25,575 nt of DNA from an uncultured Verrucomicrobiae bacterium. Its GTDB lineage: Bacteria; Verrucomicrobiota; Verrucomicrobiia; Verrucomicrobiales; Akkermansiaceae. Both the position numbers and the translations under genes were made by a program. Below, piece after piece: positions 1 through 8,133 of this stretch (the stretch's first letter is position 1; each line of letters opens with the position of its first letter). The DNA is taken from NCBI GenBank assembly GCA_937957985.1, contig CALGOH010000043.1, positions 1-25,575 on the forward strand. The letters are read 5' to 3'. Below the pieces are notes generated by a model. The model saw only the letters and a program-made list of their open reading frames with translations. It had not been told where the DNA came from and did not search any database.

Positions 1-476
1 GATTCCGACGACTTCGGCAGGGCCGCGAGGCAGTTGAACCGCGCCAGGCGGATCGCGCCGCACAGGACATAGAGACAGGCCAGCACCCAGCCGACTCCCT
101 GGAGCTGGAGCTGCCCGAAGGCCTCGTCCAGCGGGAACAGCACCGCCTTGGCCATGAGGAGCGAAGGCGCCATGCCGAAGGAGATCACGTCCGCGAGCGA
201 GTCGAACTCCCGGCCGAACGGCGACTCCTTCCCGCCGAGGCGCGCCAGACGGCCGTCGAGCAGGTCGAAGAGGCACGAGGCGAAGATGAGCAGGATCGCC
301 CGCTCGTAGAACGGCTGCGCCAGGGCGAAGTCGTACTGACCCTGCTGCGGTGTGGCGACCATGATCCCGCGGAAGATCGTCAGCACCGCGAAGAATCCGC
401 AGACCAGGTTGCCGGCGGTCATCAGGTTCGGCAGCCAGTAGATCTTCGGTTCGTCCGGTGACTGGGGTCGGAGCAT
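1..476 (-). CDS. pssA: CDP-diacylglycerol-serine O-phosphatidyltransferase (phosphatidylserine synthase), partial
   Basis: This is the N-terminal ~158 residues of a CDP-alcohol phosphatidyltransferase; the gene continues past the left edge. The family transfers a phosphatidyl group from CDP-diacylglycerol to an alcohol, here probably serine, in the inner membrane as the first step towards phosphatidylethanolamine. The complete family signature D-G-x2-A-R-x8-G-x3-D-x3-D is visible (it starts DGRLAR and ends in DSLAD) and is followed by VISFGMAPS, as in PssA proteins. A first membrane segment starts near YWLPNLMTAGNLVCGFFAV. The ATG at 476 is the first start that precedes this segment. The gene diverges from the ScdA/rhodanese-like gene, whose ATG is 88 bp away. 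Assignment to serine rather than glycerol phosphate or inositol comes from overall resemblance and is an inference. Confidence 0.88.
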   Translation of the reverse strand, partial: MLRPQSPDEPKIYWLPNLMTAGNLVCGFFAVLTIFRGIMVATPQQGQYDFALAQPFYERAILLIFASCLFDLLDGRLARLGGKESPFGREFDSLADVISFGMAPSLLMAKAVLFPLDEAFGQLQLQGVGWVLACLYVLCGAIRLARFNCLAALPKSSE

Positions 477-564
477 CTGGCCGCACTGTGCTGCCAAGCC
501 GACCGGGGTGCAAGGACGGCGCGCCCGGGTTGCTCCCCGGCCGATTCTCCCCAATACTGCCCGC

Positions 565-1113
565 ATGATCCCCGAGGCGCTGACCACCGACACCCCGATG
601 GGCGAAATCCTCGAGGCGCTGCCCGGCGCCCGCCGCGCGCTCTTCGCCCGCTACCATCTCGGCGGGTGCCAAAGCTGCGGCTTTCCTCCCGAGGAGACGC
701 TGGCCCGGCTCGCCAAGCGGGCCGGCGACCTCGATGCCGCGGAAATGCTCGCCCATCTGCTCGACAGCCACGAACACGACCGCGCGATGCTGATGGCGCC
801 CGGGGACGCGAAGGCGGCGCTGGATTCGGACGATCCACCGCTCCTGATCGACACCCGGACCCGCGAGGAGCACGAAGCCGTCGCCATCCCCGGCTCCGAG
901 TTCATGACCGAGGATCTCCAGCAGCGGCTCTTCGCCGGCTATCCCCAACGGCCGATCCTGCTCTACGACCACACCGGCCGCCATGTCCTCGACCATTGCT
1001 CGTGGTTCCAGGGTCACGGCCTGAAGAACACCCGCGCGATCGACGGCGGCATCGACGCCTGGTCGCGCCTCGTCGATCCGTCCCTTCGACGCTACCGTCT
1101 CGAAATCGAATGA
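565..1113 (+). CDS. ScdA_N/DUF1858-like domain plus rhodanese-like domain protein
   Basis: A 182-residue cytoplasmic protein. Residues ~5-65 resemble the small helical ScdA_N/DUF1858 domain, with the redox pair C35-x2-C38 in GGCQSCG. Residues ~80-175 resemble a rhodanese fold: LLIDTRTREEHE matches the first rhodanese signature and GGIDAW the last strand/helix. Where active rhodaneses have the catalytic cysteine loop (C-x-x-G-x-R), this protein reads Y-D-H-T-G-R (residues 134-139), so D135 appears to sit in the cysteine position. The nearest cysteine is C145. Sulfurtransferase activity is therefore doubtful; binding or carrier roles are more likely. An in-frame GTG at 508 would add 19 basic residues lying in the intergenic region. 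I prefer the ATG at 565, which begins MIPEAL. The domain names come from pattern recognition only. Confidence 0.8.
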   Translation: MIPEALTTDTPMGEILEALPGARRALFARYHLGGCQSCGFPPEETLARLAKRAGDLDAAEMLAHLLDSHEHDRAMLMAPGDAKAALDSDDPPLLIDTRTREEHEAVAIPGSEFMTEDLQQRLFAGYPQRPILLYDHTGRHVLDHCSWFQGHGLKNTRAIDGGIDAWSRLVDPSLRRYRLEIE

Positions 1114-1480
1114 ACCGCGCTGCCGCATGCCACGGCGGCTTTCCCAGCCAACTTTCGCCGCAGGGCGATCAAGCGGCGGGAAGAATCAAGCGGTGCGCGG
1201 AACTGGCGGAGCATGATGAACCCGATGGAATGAATGGAAGCCGTTTGGGTGTTTCCGGACCCTGAGCGGAAGATTTGCGCACCTTCGGAGTTCCGGAATC
1301 CGGATCTCATCATGTTCATCCGGAATCCTGTCCCTCAGGCAACCTCTTCCTCTCCCGCTTGATCACCCCGGGTCTTCGTTGAACTCTTGGCTTGAATGCC
1401 CATCGAGTCCGGGTAGTTAGGTATCGATATTTCTGTATCCCCGCCTCCGATAGATCCACGAGTCAGCTCCCCTCAATGTC
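1114..1480. other. Intergenic region with a hairpin and a possible promoter
   Basis: These 367 bases hold no convincing gene on either strand. A hairpin with 11-bp arms and one mismatch (1295-1305 with 1318-1328, 12-base loop) may end transcription of the rhodanese-like gene, but no T-run follows it. A possible sigma-70-type promoter for the secreted repeat protein is TTGAAT at 1392-1397 and TAGTTA at 1414-1419, separated by 16 bp, about 60 bp before the ATG at 1481. This promoter is a weak visual match only. Confidence 0.35.
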
Positions 1481-4400
1481 ATGAAACCGTCGTCCACTCG
1501 ATTCCGCCCCCGTTCGATCCTCGTTTTCATGACCCTGCATCCCGCGCTGCATGCCGCGGTCGTGAATTCGGCCTTCACCGGCGGAGATCCGTCCGACAAC
1601 TGGAATGCGCCGGCCAACTGGTCCCCGGCCGCGGTGCCCAACAACAACGCCACCGACCAATACGAGGTGACGCTTCCCGGTGGACTTCCCGCACCGGTCA
1701 ACCTCAACATCTCCCCCACCCTGAACTCCCTCGCCATCGGCAGCGGTACGACCCTTCTCGGGCAACCGAGCTTCGGGATCACCCTCGCCGGCGGATTGGC
1801 CAACGATGGGATGTTGGAACTGGGAGGAACCGCTTCCACCGCCCGGCTGTTCCTGGACCACCCGACCGACCAGGCCATCACGCTCGGCGGAAGCGGCATC
1901 GTCCGCCTCACCGGAGGGTCGCAGAACATCTCGGGCGCGATCGGCCAGCAGCTCATTCACGGTGCCTCCCACACGATCGAGGGGTTTCAGACGAGCCTGG
2001 TCACTCCGCTGGGGAACGACCGGCTCAACATCGTCAACGACGGAACGATCCGGGCCGATGTGACCGGTCAGTTCATCGCGCTCGCGCCCCGCGACACCTT
2101 CGTGAACACGGGAACGCTGTCCGCCACCAATGGCGGCATCCTGCACTTCGTCTCGGGCGCGTTCTCGGGTTCGGGCCAGTTCCGGATCGGCGACGGCAGC
2201 GAGTTCGCCAGCAACTCGGCGTCCTTCACCAACGTGTCCATCACCGCGGTGGACAGCGATGCGGACGACCGCAACAACATCTTCCGGGCCATCAACAACG
2301 GCACCGTCTTCAGCGGGGTGACGCTGGCCGATGGCATCCTGACGACGACGAACAACCTGCCGGTCACCATCGCCGGCGAGCTCACGAACGACGGATTGAT
2401 CGAGCTGACCGGGACGATCTCATCCTCCCGGTTGTTCGTGGATCATCCGACCGATGAGAGCATCACCCTCGGGGGTTCCGGCACGGTTCGCTTCACCGGG
2501 GGGGCACAGAACATCACGGGGCCATTGGGCCAAATGCTGGTCATCGGGCCGGATCAGACGCTCGAAGGATTCCAGACGGATGTGAACGCATCGATCGGTG
2601 AAGGTGCCCTGAACATCGTCAACCAGGGCACGATCCAGGCCGGCTCCACCGGCCAGTTCCTGTCGATCGAAGCGCGCGACACCTTCGTCAACGAGGGGAC
2701 GGTGGCCGCGGTGGACGGCGGAATCCTGCGGTTCGTGGACGGTGCGTTTTCCGGCAACGGCTCGTATCTGATCGATGACGACAGTGAGTTTGCGAGTGTC
2801 TTCGCCGACTTCAAGGATGTGGCCTTCACGGCGACGGGCGGTGATGGCGACGACCGCAACAACATCTTCCGGGTGGTCAACAACGGTACCGATCTGGACG
2901 GCGTGACCTTTGGAAAAGGCATTCTGGCGACCGCGAACAGCCTGCCGTTCAACATTCGCGGGGATGTCACCAACGACGGAGTGATCGAGTTGGTGGGAGC
3001 CGGCTCGGGCACCCGCCTGTTCTTCGACCATCCGGCCGATCGGCCGATCACGCTTGGCGGAGCGGGAATCGTGCGCCTGACAGGAGAATCGCAGAACTTC
3101 ACGGGAGCCGTCGACCAGCGGTTGATCATCGGGCCCCTGCAAGTGATCGAGGGATTCCACACCAGCACCATCGTTTCGGTCGGACAGGACGCCCTGTTGA
3201 TTGAGAACCAGGGCACCATCCGCGCGAATGAAACCGGGCAGACCTTGCGGGTGGAACCTCGGGACAGCCTGCTGAAGAATGACGGTCTTCTTCTGGCCAC
3301 CAACGGAGCCACCCTCCAGATTCAGGACGCCGACACGATGGGGGTCGGCACCATCCGGGCCGATGCGAACTCGACCGTCGACATCGAGGGATCGGTCACC
3401 AGCGGGGGCGCCGTTCGGGGAGCGCCGGATTCGAACATCGTGATCGATGGCGACCTGACCCAGGTGGACGGTCTGCTGGAGATCGACGGCGTGCTGACGG
3501 TGGGGAACTTCACCACCAACCGCAGGGACATCAACATCCTGGGCGGCACGATTGGCGGCAGCGGGATCATCAGCGCCACGGATCTGACGCTTTCAGCGGG
3601 CAGCACCCTGGCACCGTCACCGTCCACGGAAGATCTCCGGCTCAACATCAACGACTTTCCAGGAACGGCGGGAGGGGACCTGATCTTCGATTTCGATCTG
3701 GTTTCCGACCAGGTGTTCAGCTCGGTCGATTTCAGTGACAACACCCCGGTGGCCGCGAATGCGAGAGGGGGCGGAGCGTCACTGGCTGGAGAACTGAGAT
3801 TGAACCTAAGCGGACCGGCCTCGGGCTTTTCGACGTTGCCGATCACCATCATGAAGGGAATTTCCGCGACGGTGGTGGGGGAGGTTTCCGGTGGCGGATT
3901 CTGCACGACAAGCGGTGGTGACGTCAGTTTCAGCAATGTGAATTTCGGCGAACGTCTCACCACCGTGGATGGCAAGGCAAGTTTCATTGTCGATGCGACG
4001 ATGACGACCCTCACGAGCACCTGCAGCGCCACCACCAATGATTATGTCACCACGGTGTTCCTGACCGATCCGCTGTTCGCGCCCGAGTTTGTCGGCGCGC
4101 CTTTCATTCTCGAGATCGCGGAGAGCGCCACGGTCGGATCGCCGGTCGGCACCGTGGTGGCGGTGGACCCGGAAACCGATCCGGTCACCTATTCGCTCAG
4201 CGGCAGCGGGCCGTTCGCGATCGACGCGAACAGCGGCGCGATCACGACCACCGGCCCGCTCGATTTCCAGACCCAGTCGTTTTACACCGTATCGGTCACC
4301 GCGACCGACGGCACCCTGAGCAACACCACCACCGTCACGATTCGCGAGACCGGAGCCGCGGCGGACAACGAGTTCTGCGTCCAGCAGCTCCTCACCGGAG

Positions 4401-4783
4401 CCGGCGGGCCGTTCGAGGGCGAGAGCGACCCAGCGATCATCGGCTTTCATGCCGATCCCGACCTCGACGGCGTGGGCAACGTCTTCGAGCTCTGGACCGG
4501 CAGGGATCCCGCCACCGCCGAATTCGATGGCATCGGCAGGATCTCGCCGCTTCAGGTGGGTCCTGATGTCTTCGCCGCGCTGGACATCACGGTAATCCCC
4601 GCGGTCGACGACCTTCTCGTCATCGACGGCACGATCGGCACAGACCTCACGGGATTCACCCCGGGAACGCGGTCCGTTCGCTCCGAGGACGCCAGTTCAC
4701 GGGCGCTTCGGTTCCTCAGCGTGGCACCGGCACCCGACAGGGCCTTCGGGCGTTTCGAGGCGGATCCCGAGGCGTCCAAGTAA
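1481..4783 (+). CDS. Large secreted beta-strand-repeat protein with cadherin-like domain
   Basis: An 1100-residue exported protein. Residues 1-25 form a signal peptide (basic n-region, hydrophobic stretch, probable cut after ALHA). Residues ~108-620 are three tandem copies of a ~195-residue module, the third incomplete. Each copy carries an anchor NDGxxEL, a DHPxD turn, ITLGGxGxVRxTG and a GTIxAxxTGQ segment, as in parallel beta-helix or autotransporter passenger sequences. Residues ~620-860 are more divergent beta repeats. Residues ~867-957 form a cadherin-like module, including VAVDPETDPVTYSLSG, GAITTTGPLDF and YTVSVTATDGT. The C-terminal ~140 residues start with DPDLDGVGNVFELWTGRDP, a calcium-binding-like motif common in the final domain of secreted Verrucomicrobia and Planctomycetes proteins. 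No beta-barrel transporter domain or LPXTG signal is seen. Adhesion or cell-surface function is inferred. It stands alone in its transcription unit. Confidence 0.88.
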   Translation: MKPSSTRFRPRSILVFMTLHPALHAAVVNSAFTGGDPSDNWNAPANWSPAAVPNNNATDQYEVTLPGGLPAPVNLNISPTLNSLAIGSGTTLLGQPSFGITLAGGLANDGMLELGGTASTARLFLDHPTDQAITLGGSGIVRLTGGSQNISGAIGQQLIHGASHTIEGFQTSLVTPLGNDRLNIVNDGTIRADVTGQFIALAPRDTFVNTGTLSATNGGILHFVSGAFSGSGQFRIGDGSEFASNSASFTNVSITAVDSDADDRNNIFRAINNGTVFSGVTLADGILTTTNNLPVTIAGELTNDGLIELTGTISSSRLFVDHPTDESITLGGSGTVRFTGGAQNITGPLGQMLVIGPDQTLEGFQTDVNASIGEGALNIVNQGTIQAGSTGQFLSIEARDTFVNEGTVAAVDGGILRFVDGAFSGNGSYLIDDDSEFASVFADFKDVAFTATGGDGDDRNNIFRVVNNGTDLDGVTFGKGILATANSLPFNIRGDVTNDGVIELVGAGSGTRLFFDHPADRPITLGGAGIVRLTGESQNFTGAVDQRLIIGPLQVIEGFHTSTIVSVGQDALLIENQGTIRANETGQTLRVEPRDSLLKNDGLLLATNGATLQIQDADTMGVGTIRADANSTVDIEGSVTSGGAVRGAPDSNIVIDGDLTQVDGLLEIDGVLTVGNFTTNRRDINILGGTIGGSGIISATDLTLSAGSTLAPSPSTEDLRLNINDFPGTAGGDLIFDFDLVSDQVFSSVDFSDNTPVAANARGGGASLAGELRLNLSGPASGFSTLPITIMKGISATVVGEVSGGGFCTTSGGDVSFSNVNFGERLTTVDGKASFIVDATMTTLTSTCSATTNDYVTTVFLTDPLFAPEFVGAPFILEIAESATVGSPVGTVVAVDPETDPVTYSLSGSGPFAIDANSGAITTTGPLDFQTQSFYTVSVTATDGTLSNTTTVTIRETGAAADNEFCVQQLLTGAGGPFEGESDPAIIGFHADPDLDGVGNVFELWTGRDPATAEFDGIGRISPLQVGPDVFAALDITVIPAVDDLLVIDGTIGTDLTGFTPGTRSVRSEDASSRALRFLSVAPAPDRAFGRFEADPEASK
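1802..3330 (+). repeat. Three tandem 585-bp (195-codon) repeats within the secreted protein
   Basis: The AAC codon that opens the NDG motif occurs at 1802, 2387 and 2972, exactly 585 bp apart. The CAC/CAT codon of DHPxD occurs at 1859, 2444 and 3029, again 585 bp apart. Units 1 and 2 also share DDRNNIFR at 2264 and 2849. The third unit follows the same order of motifs until about 3330 and then departs. The copies differ at many nucleotides, so the duplication is old, yet no net indel has accumulated between the anchors. This suggests selection on module length. Confidence 0.9.
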
Positions 4784-4932
4784 GGTCGATTTCCACCCCT
4801 TCCAGCCCCTCCCGCGATCCGTGGCGGCATGCCCCCGTGGACCCTTCGCGACCGAAAACGAGATATCGTCGGCCGCGGCCCTCCATCTATCGCCTTGGAA
4901 CCGGTTGAGTCCCTGCCTTACATCCGGCACCC

Positions 4933-5853
4933 ATGAACCGCCGCCATTTCCTCACCACCGCGTCCCTCGCCGCGGTCCCCTTTCCCGCTGGGGCCGAGTC
5001 TCCCGCCGCGGAGCCGTTGCGCCGGGCAAATCCGATCGGCGTCTCGTCCTATTCGTTCTGGGGCTTCCGGCGCGACGATCTGCGCGATCTCCACGTCTGC
5101 CTCGATCATGCGGCACGCATGGGCTTCGATGGCTTCGAGATCCTCCAGCGGCAGCTCGAAGCCACCGACAACGGCACCTTGCAGAAGCTCAAGCGCCACG
5201 CGTTCGTCAACGGCCTCGACCTGATGGGCTACTCCACCCACCAGGGCTTCCTCTCGCCGGACAAGGACAAGCGTCAGGCCAACATCGACCACACCATCGA
5301 CTGCATCGAGCAGGCCCACGCGCTCGGCATCCCGACGATGCGGGTCAACTCGGGCACCTGGGGCACATCGAAGGACTTCAACGATCTCATGGCCAGGCGC
5401 GGCATCGAGGAACCGCTGGAAGGACACACCGAGGAAGAGGCCTTCGGCTGGGTGATCGATGCCTACGAGAAGATCCTCCCGACGGCGGAGAAGTGCGGCG
5501 TGATCCTCGGACTAGAAAACCACTGGGGTCTCGGCGTCACACCCGAGGGCGTCAAGCGGGTGATCGACGCCATCGATTCGCCGTGGCTCCGCGTCACGCT
5601 CGACACCGGCAACTTTCTCGAAGACCCCTACGACCGGCTGGCGCAACTCGCGCCCGACACCGTGCTGCTGCAGGCCAAGACCTACTTCGGCGGCGGCGTC
5701 TGGTACACCCTCGACCTCGACTATCCCCGGATCGCGGGGATCCTCCGCCAGGCCGGCTTCGGCGGCTACGTCTCGCTGGAATTCGAGGGCAAGGAGGATC
5801 CCTTGACCGCCATCCCCAAGAGCCTCGCCCTCCTGCGGAGCGCGTTCGCCTGA
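4933..5853 (+). CDS. Tat-exported sugar phosphate isomerase/epimerase family TIM-barrel protein
   Basis: A 306-residue protein of the xylose-isomerase-like TIM barrel superfamily (AP endonuclease 2 fold), which includes sugar and hydroxypyruvate isomerases and epimerases. The N-terminus MNRRHFLTTASLAAV has the twin-arginine pattern RRxFL followed by a short hydrophobic stretch, so export in folded form is likely. Putative metal ligands lie at the usual strand ends: E195 in GLENHW, D224 in TLDTGN and E283 in SLEFEGKE, with the QAKTYFGGG strand between the last two. The segment AKTYFGGGVWYTLDLDY is typical of a group of such proteins in Verrucomicrobia and Planctomycetes. The substrate cannot be told from sequence. 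The ATG at 4933 is the only start giving the complete Tat signal. A palindromic element begins 5 bp after the stop codon. Confidence 0.88.
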   Translation: MNRRHFLTTASLAAVPFPAGAESPAAEPLRRANPIGVSSYSFWGFRRDDLRDLHVCLDHAARMGFDGFEILQRQLEATDNGTLQKLKRHAFVNGLDLMGYSTHQGFLSPDKDKRQANIDHTIDCIEQAHALGIPTMRVNSGTWGTSKDFNDLMARRGIEEPLEGHTEEEAFGWVIDAYEKILPTAEKCGVILGLENHWGLGVTPEGVKRVIDAIDSPWLRVTLDTGNFLEDPYDRLAQLAPDTVLLQAKTYFGGGVWYTLDLDYPRIAGILRQAGFGGYVSLEFEGKEDPLTAIPKSLALLRSAFA

Positions 5854-5858
5854 TGGAT

Positions 5859-6137
5859 GCTCTAACGGCACTTCTTTCAACAGGTCTCTCGATCAGTCCT
5901 GAAGGAACCTGACGCCGTCCCGAAGGGACCTGACATCGTTAGCCGGGCGCTTCAGCGCCCGGATTCCGGCCGGAATTGATTTTCGTCGGAAACCGACGAA
6001 ACTCTGGAGAACGTGTGACGTCGGTTCCCGACGAGGGAACCGGGGCGGCGAGCGCCGGGGGCTGAAGCGCCCCGGCTGGGAATGCAATGTCCCTTCGGGA
6101 CACCTGCAACGGCAACTTGTGAAACCGCCATTAGGGC
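5859..6137. repeat. Hairpin-rich imperfect inverted-repeat element (MITE- or REP-like)
   Basis: Nearly all of this gene-free stretch (5854-6172) is structured DNA. The outer ends GCTCTAACGGC (5859-5869) and GCCATTAGGGC (6127-6137) are inverted copies with two mismatches. Inside them, GTCCCGAAGGGAC (5917-5929) pairs with GTCCCTTCGGGAC (6089-6101). The GC-rich hairpin 5943-5962 (8-bp stem, TTCA loop) mirrors the hairpin around 6054-6076 with its TGAA loop. The centre holds a 14-bp perfect palindrome at 5963-5976, a perfect 9-bp-stem hairpin at 5981-6001 and an 8-bp-stem hairpin at 6022-6042. No transposase is encoded and no clear target-site duplication is visible. It could also stop transcription from both sides. 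That it is a dispersed element is inferred. Confidence 0.6.
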
Positions 6138-6172
6138 TCGGGTGATCTGTCCAACAGGATCACGATTTTCGT

Positions 6173-6496
6173 TTATGCTGACGAGAGCATTCCCCAGCCA
6201 AACCAGACCATGAGGATCAAAAGCACGATTGCGGTCACCCACCAGTACCACTTGATCGGCACGCGGCGGTGCGGCGCCCGGCCGAACTCCCGCGACACGA
6301 ACTCATCGTAGTCGAAGTCATCGTCGGGCAGGTCGAGTCCGTCGTAGCTCGAATCCTGCTCCCACGGACGCCGACCGCCCTTCGCCTTCACCTTGCGACG
6401 GCGCTTGCGGGTCGGCTTCGAGCACTTCGGACAGCCCTTGATGCCGACACGCAGTTCGGCACCGCAACCGGGGCAGATCCAGTGGTCGTCGGCCAT
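6173..6496 (-). CDS. Zinc-ribbon protein with C-terminal membrane anchor
   Basis: A 107-residue protein of unknown role. The N-terminus contains a zinc-ribbon: C8-PG-C11 and C22-PK-C25, as knuckles that would hold one zinc ion. A strongly basic linker follows (KPTRKRRRKVKAK, ~27-39), then an acidic stretch (DLPDDDFDYDEF), and one hydrophobic segment close to the C-terminus (~83-104, WYWWVTAIVLLILMVW). The arrangement suggests a cytoplasmic head tethered to the inner membrane. The ATG at 6496 is preferred because it opens directly on the zinc knuckle; an in-frame upstream start at 6541 would add 15 unremarkable residues. The gene diverges from the MlaE-like gene, with 83 bp between the starts. 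I do not recognise a named family. Confidence 0.75.
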   Translation of the reverse strand: MADDHWICPGCGAELRVGIKGCPKCSKPTRKRRRKVKAKGGRRPWEQDSSYDGLDLPDDDFDYDEFVSREFGRAPHRRVPIKWYWWVTAIVLLILMVWFGWGMLSSA

Positions 6497-6579
6497 GGGG
6501 TCATCCTGGCACCGATCGGCGGCCGATGCCAGCCCACGCACGTCTCGCCATCCGCCCGCCGATCGCCTAGTCTGCCGAC

Positions 6580-7371
6580 GTGATCGCTAAGACCGGCGGG
6601 CTCTTCATCTCGCTTCTCGACTACCTCGGGGAGTTGGGACTGCTCGTTTCGAAGATCACCGAGTCCCTCGTCCACGGCAAGCCGCGCTGGCGGCTCATGA
6701 TCCGGCAGGTCGCGGAGATCGGCTACCGCTCCCAGCCGGTCGTGATCGTCACCGGCGCCTTCACCGGCGCGGTGCTCGCGGCGCAGGCCCTGTTCCAGTT
6801 CCGCCCGCTCGGTCTGGAATCCGGCGCGGGGGCATTGGTCAGCGTCGCCATGCTGCGCGAACTCGGGCCCTCCATCACGGCGCTGATGCTCGCCGGACGG
6901 GTCGGAGCCTCGATGGCCGCCGAGATCGGCACGATGAAGGTCACCGAGCAGATCGACGCCCTGCGCTCGATGGGCGTTCATCCCATCGACTACCTCGTCA
7001 CGCCGCGGCTGATCGCCATGCTCGTCGCCATGCCGCTGCTCATCGCCGAGTCGGCGGCCTTCGGGATCATCTCGTCCTTCCTCGTCGGCACCACCGGACC
7101 CGCCGGTGTCAACCCGGCCTACTGGATGGACCAGGTCCACCAGTACACGGAACTGGACGACATCGTCATCGCCCTGACCAAGGGCCTGGTCTTCGGCATC
7201 CTGATCGTGATCATCTCCTGCCACCAGGGACTGTCGGTCACCCGCGGCGCGGTCGGCGTCGGCCTCGGCACCACGCGGGCGATGGTCTTCTCGGCCCTCG
7301 CGCTGCTGATCTTCAACTTCTTCCTCACCCTGCTGCTGAACATGATCTTCCCCGCCGGGTTCAGCAGTTGA
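6580..7371 (+). CDS. mlaE: MlaE-family ABC transporter permease (phospholipid/organic solvent type)
   Basis: A 263-residue inner-membrane permease of the MlaE/YrbE family, which moves phospholipids between inner and outer membranes together with an MlaF-type ATPase and an MCE-domain MlaD protein. The family's most conserved stretch is present at residues ~90-140: LRELGPSITALMLAGRVGAS, then AAEIGTMKVTEQIDALRSMG and DYLVTPR. About five hydrophobic segments are visible and the length is normal. The start is a GTG at 6580; no earlier in-frame start fits. No mlaF or mlaD gene is adjacent: downstream is a convergent gene whose stop lies one base away. The permease is therefore either an orphan or works with partners encoded elsewhere. 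Confidence 0.92.
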   Translation: MIAKTGGLFISLLDYLGELGLLVSKITESLVHGKPRWRLMIRQVAEIGYRSQPVVIVTGAFTGAVLAAQALFQFRPLGLESGAGALVSVAMLRELGPSITALMLAGRVGASMAAEIGTMKVTEQIDALRSMGVHPIDYLVTPRLIAMLVAMPLLIAESAAFGIISSFLVGTTGPAGVNPAYWMDQVHQYTELDDIVIALTKGLVFGILIVIISCHQGLSVTRGAVGVGLGTTRAMVFSALALLIFNFFLTLLLNMIFPAGFSS

Positions 7372-7372
7372 T

Positions 7373-7987
7373 TCACGCCGACAGCCTCACCGAGTTGCGG
7401 TCGGGCTCGAGGAAATGGAACCAGCTCTCGTGCGGCGGTCCGTGATAGCCGCGGAGGCCGAAGGCCGGCCGCCATTTGGGCGTCACCGGCTTGCGCAGCG
7501 GATGCATGTCCGCCTCCTTCGGCAGCTTGTTGGCCTTGCGCGTGTTGCACCGGATGCACGAGGTCACGATGTTCTCCCAGGTCATCCGTCCGCCCTTGTC
7601 GCGCGGCAGGACGTGGTCGAGGTTCAGGTCCGGCTCGGGAAATTCCTTCGCACAGTACTGGCAGGTGAACTGGTCGCGCAGGAACACATTGCGACGGGTC
7701 AGGCGCACCTCCAGCCGTGGATACTTGTCGAAGATCGTCAGCACCACGATCCGCGGAACGCCCAGCGCGATCCGCACCGAGCGGACGACCTCATCGACCG
7801 CGCCGGTGGCCGAATACTCGAGCCAACTGTCGAAATCGTGGGTCTGGAACTTTGCCTCGCCGTCGGTCTGCAGGACCTGGGCATGCCCGAGACAGAGAAG
7901 CTTCAACGCCCGCCGCGCGGAGCAGGTTTGCACCGGCTGCCAGAAGCGGTTGAGAACCAGAACCGAACGCCGCAAGCTGCTCTCCAT
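7373..7987 (-). CDS. HNH endonuclease domain protein
   Basis: A 204-residue protein with a C-terminal-half HNH nuclease domain (~100-160). It has CQYC, then LDHVLPRDKGG with the catalytic-type D-H, then WENIVTSC and CIRCNTRKANK with the second CxxC pair and the conserved N. The N-terminal part (RSVLVLNRFWQPVQTCSARRALKLLCLGHAQVL) is typical of a widespread stand-alone HNH family of unknown biological role found in Verrucomicrobia, Planctomycetes and Cyanobacteria. It is not obviously part of a restriction system or intron, since neither lies nearby. The ATG at 7985-7987 places the conserved LVLNRFWQP at residues 10-18, as expected. The gene is tail-to-tail with the MlaE-like gene, with one base between stop codons, so no classical terminator separates them. 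Confidence 0.88.
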   Translation of the reverse strand: MESSLRRSVLVLNRFWQPVQTCSARRALKLLCLGHAQVLQTDGEAKFQTHDFDSWLEYSATGAVDEVVRSVRIALGVPRIVVLTIFDKYPRLEVRLTRRNVFLRDQFTCQYCAKEFPEPDLNLDHVLPRDKGGRMTWENIVTSCIRCNTRKANKLPKEADMHPLRKPVTPKWRPAFGLRGYHGPPHESWFHFLEPDRNSVRLSA

Positions 7988-8133
7988 CGTCCTCTCCGAA
8001 TTTTGGAGTGGAAGCTACCAGAGTCCCGACCCCTGCCAAGGTTCAAATTCGGGTAATGTCCCGGATTCCGGCCTTTCAGGATCGGACAAGCAATCGGCGG
8101 TCACGCGGTCGTCACCGACATGCCGGGCCCGCT

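Noticed and set aside
5893..6087. Small minus-strand open frame inside the palindromic element
   Set aside because: The peptide is a translation of hairpin DNA; arginine- and proline-rich content follows from the repeats and no start signal is seen.
8097..8133. Rho-independent terminator after phoU
   Set aside because: The GC-rich bases after the phoU stop do not form a strong stem followed by a T-run; I leave the end of the operon unassigned.
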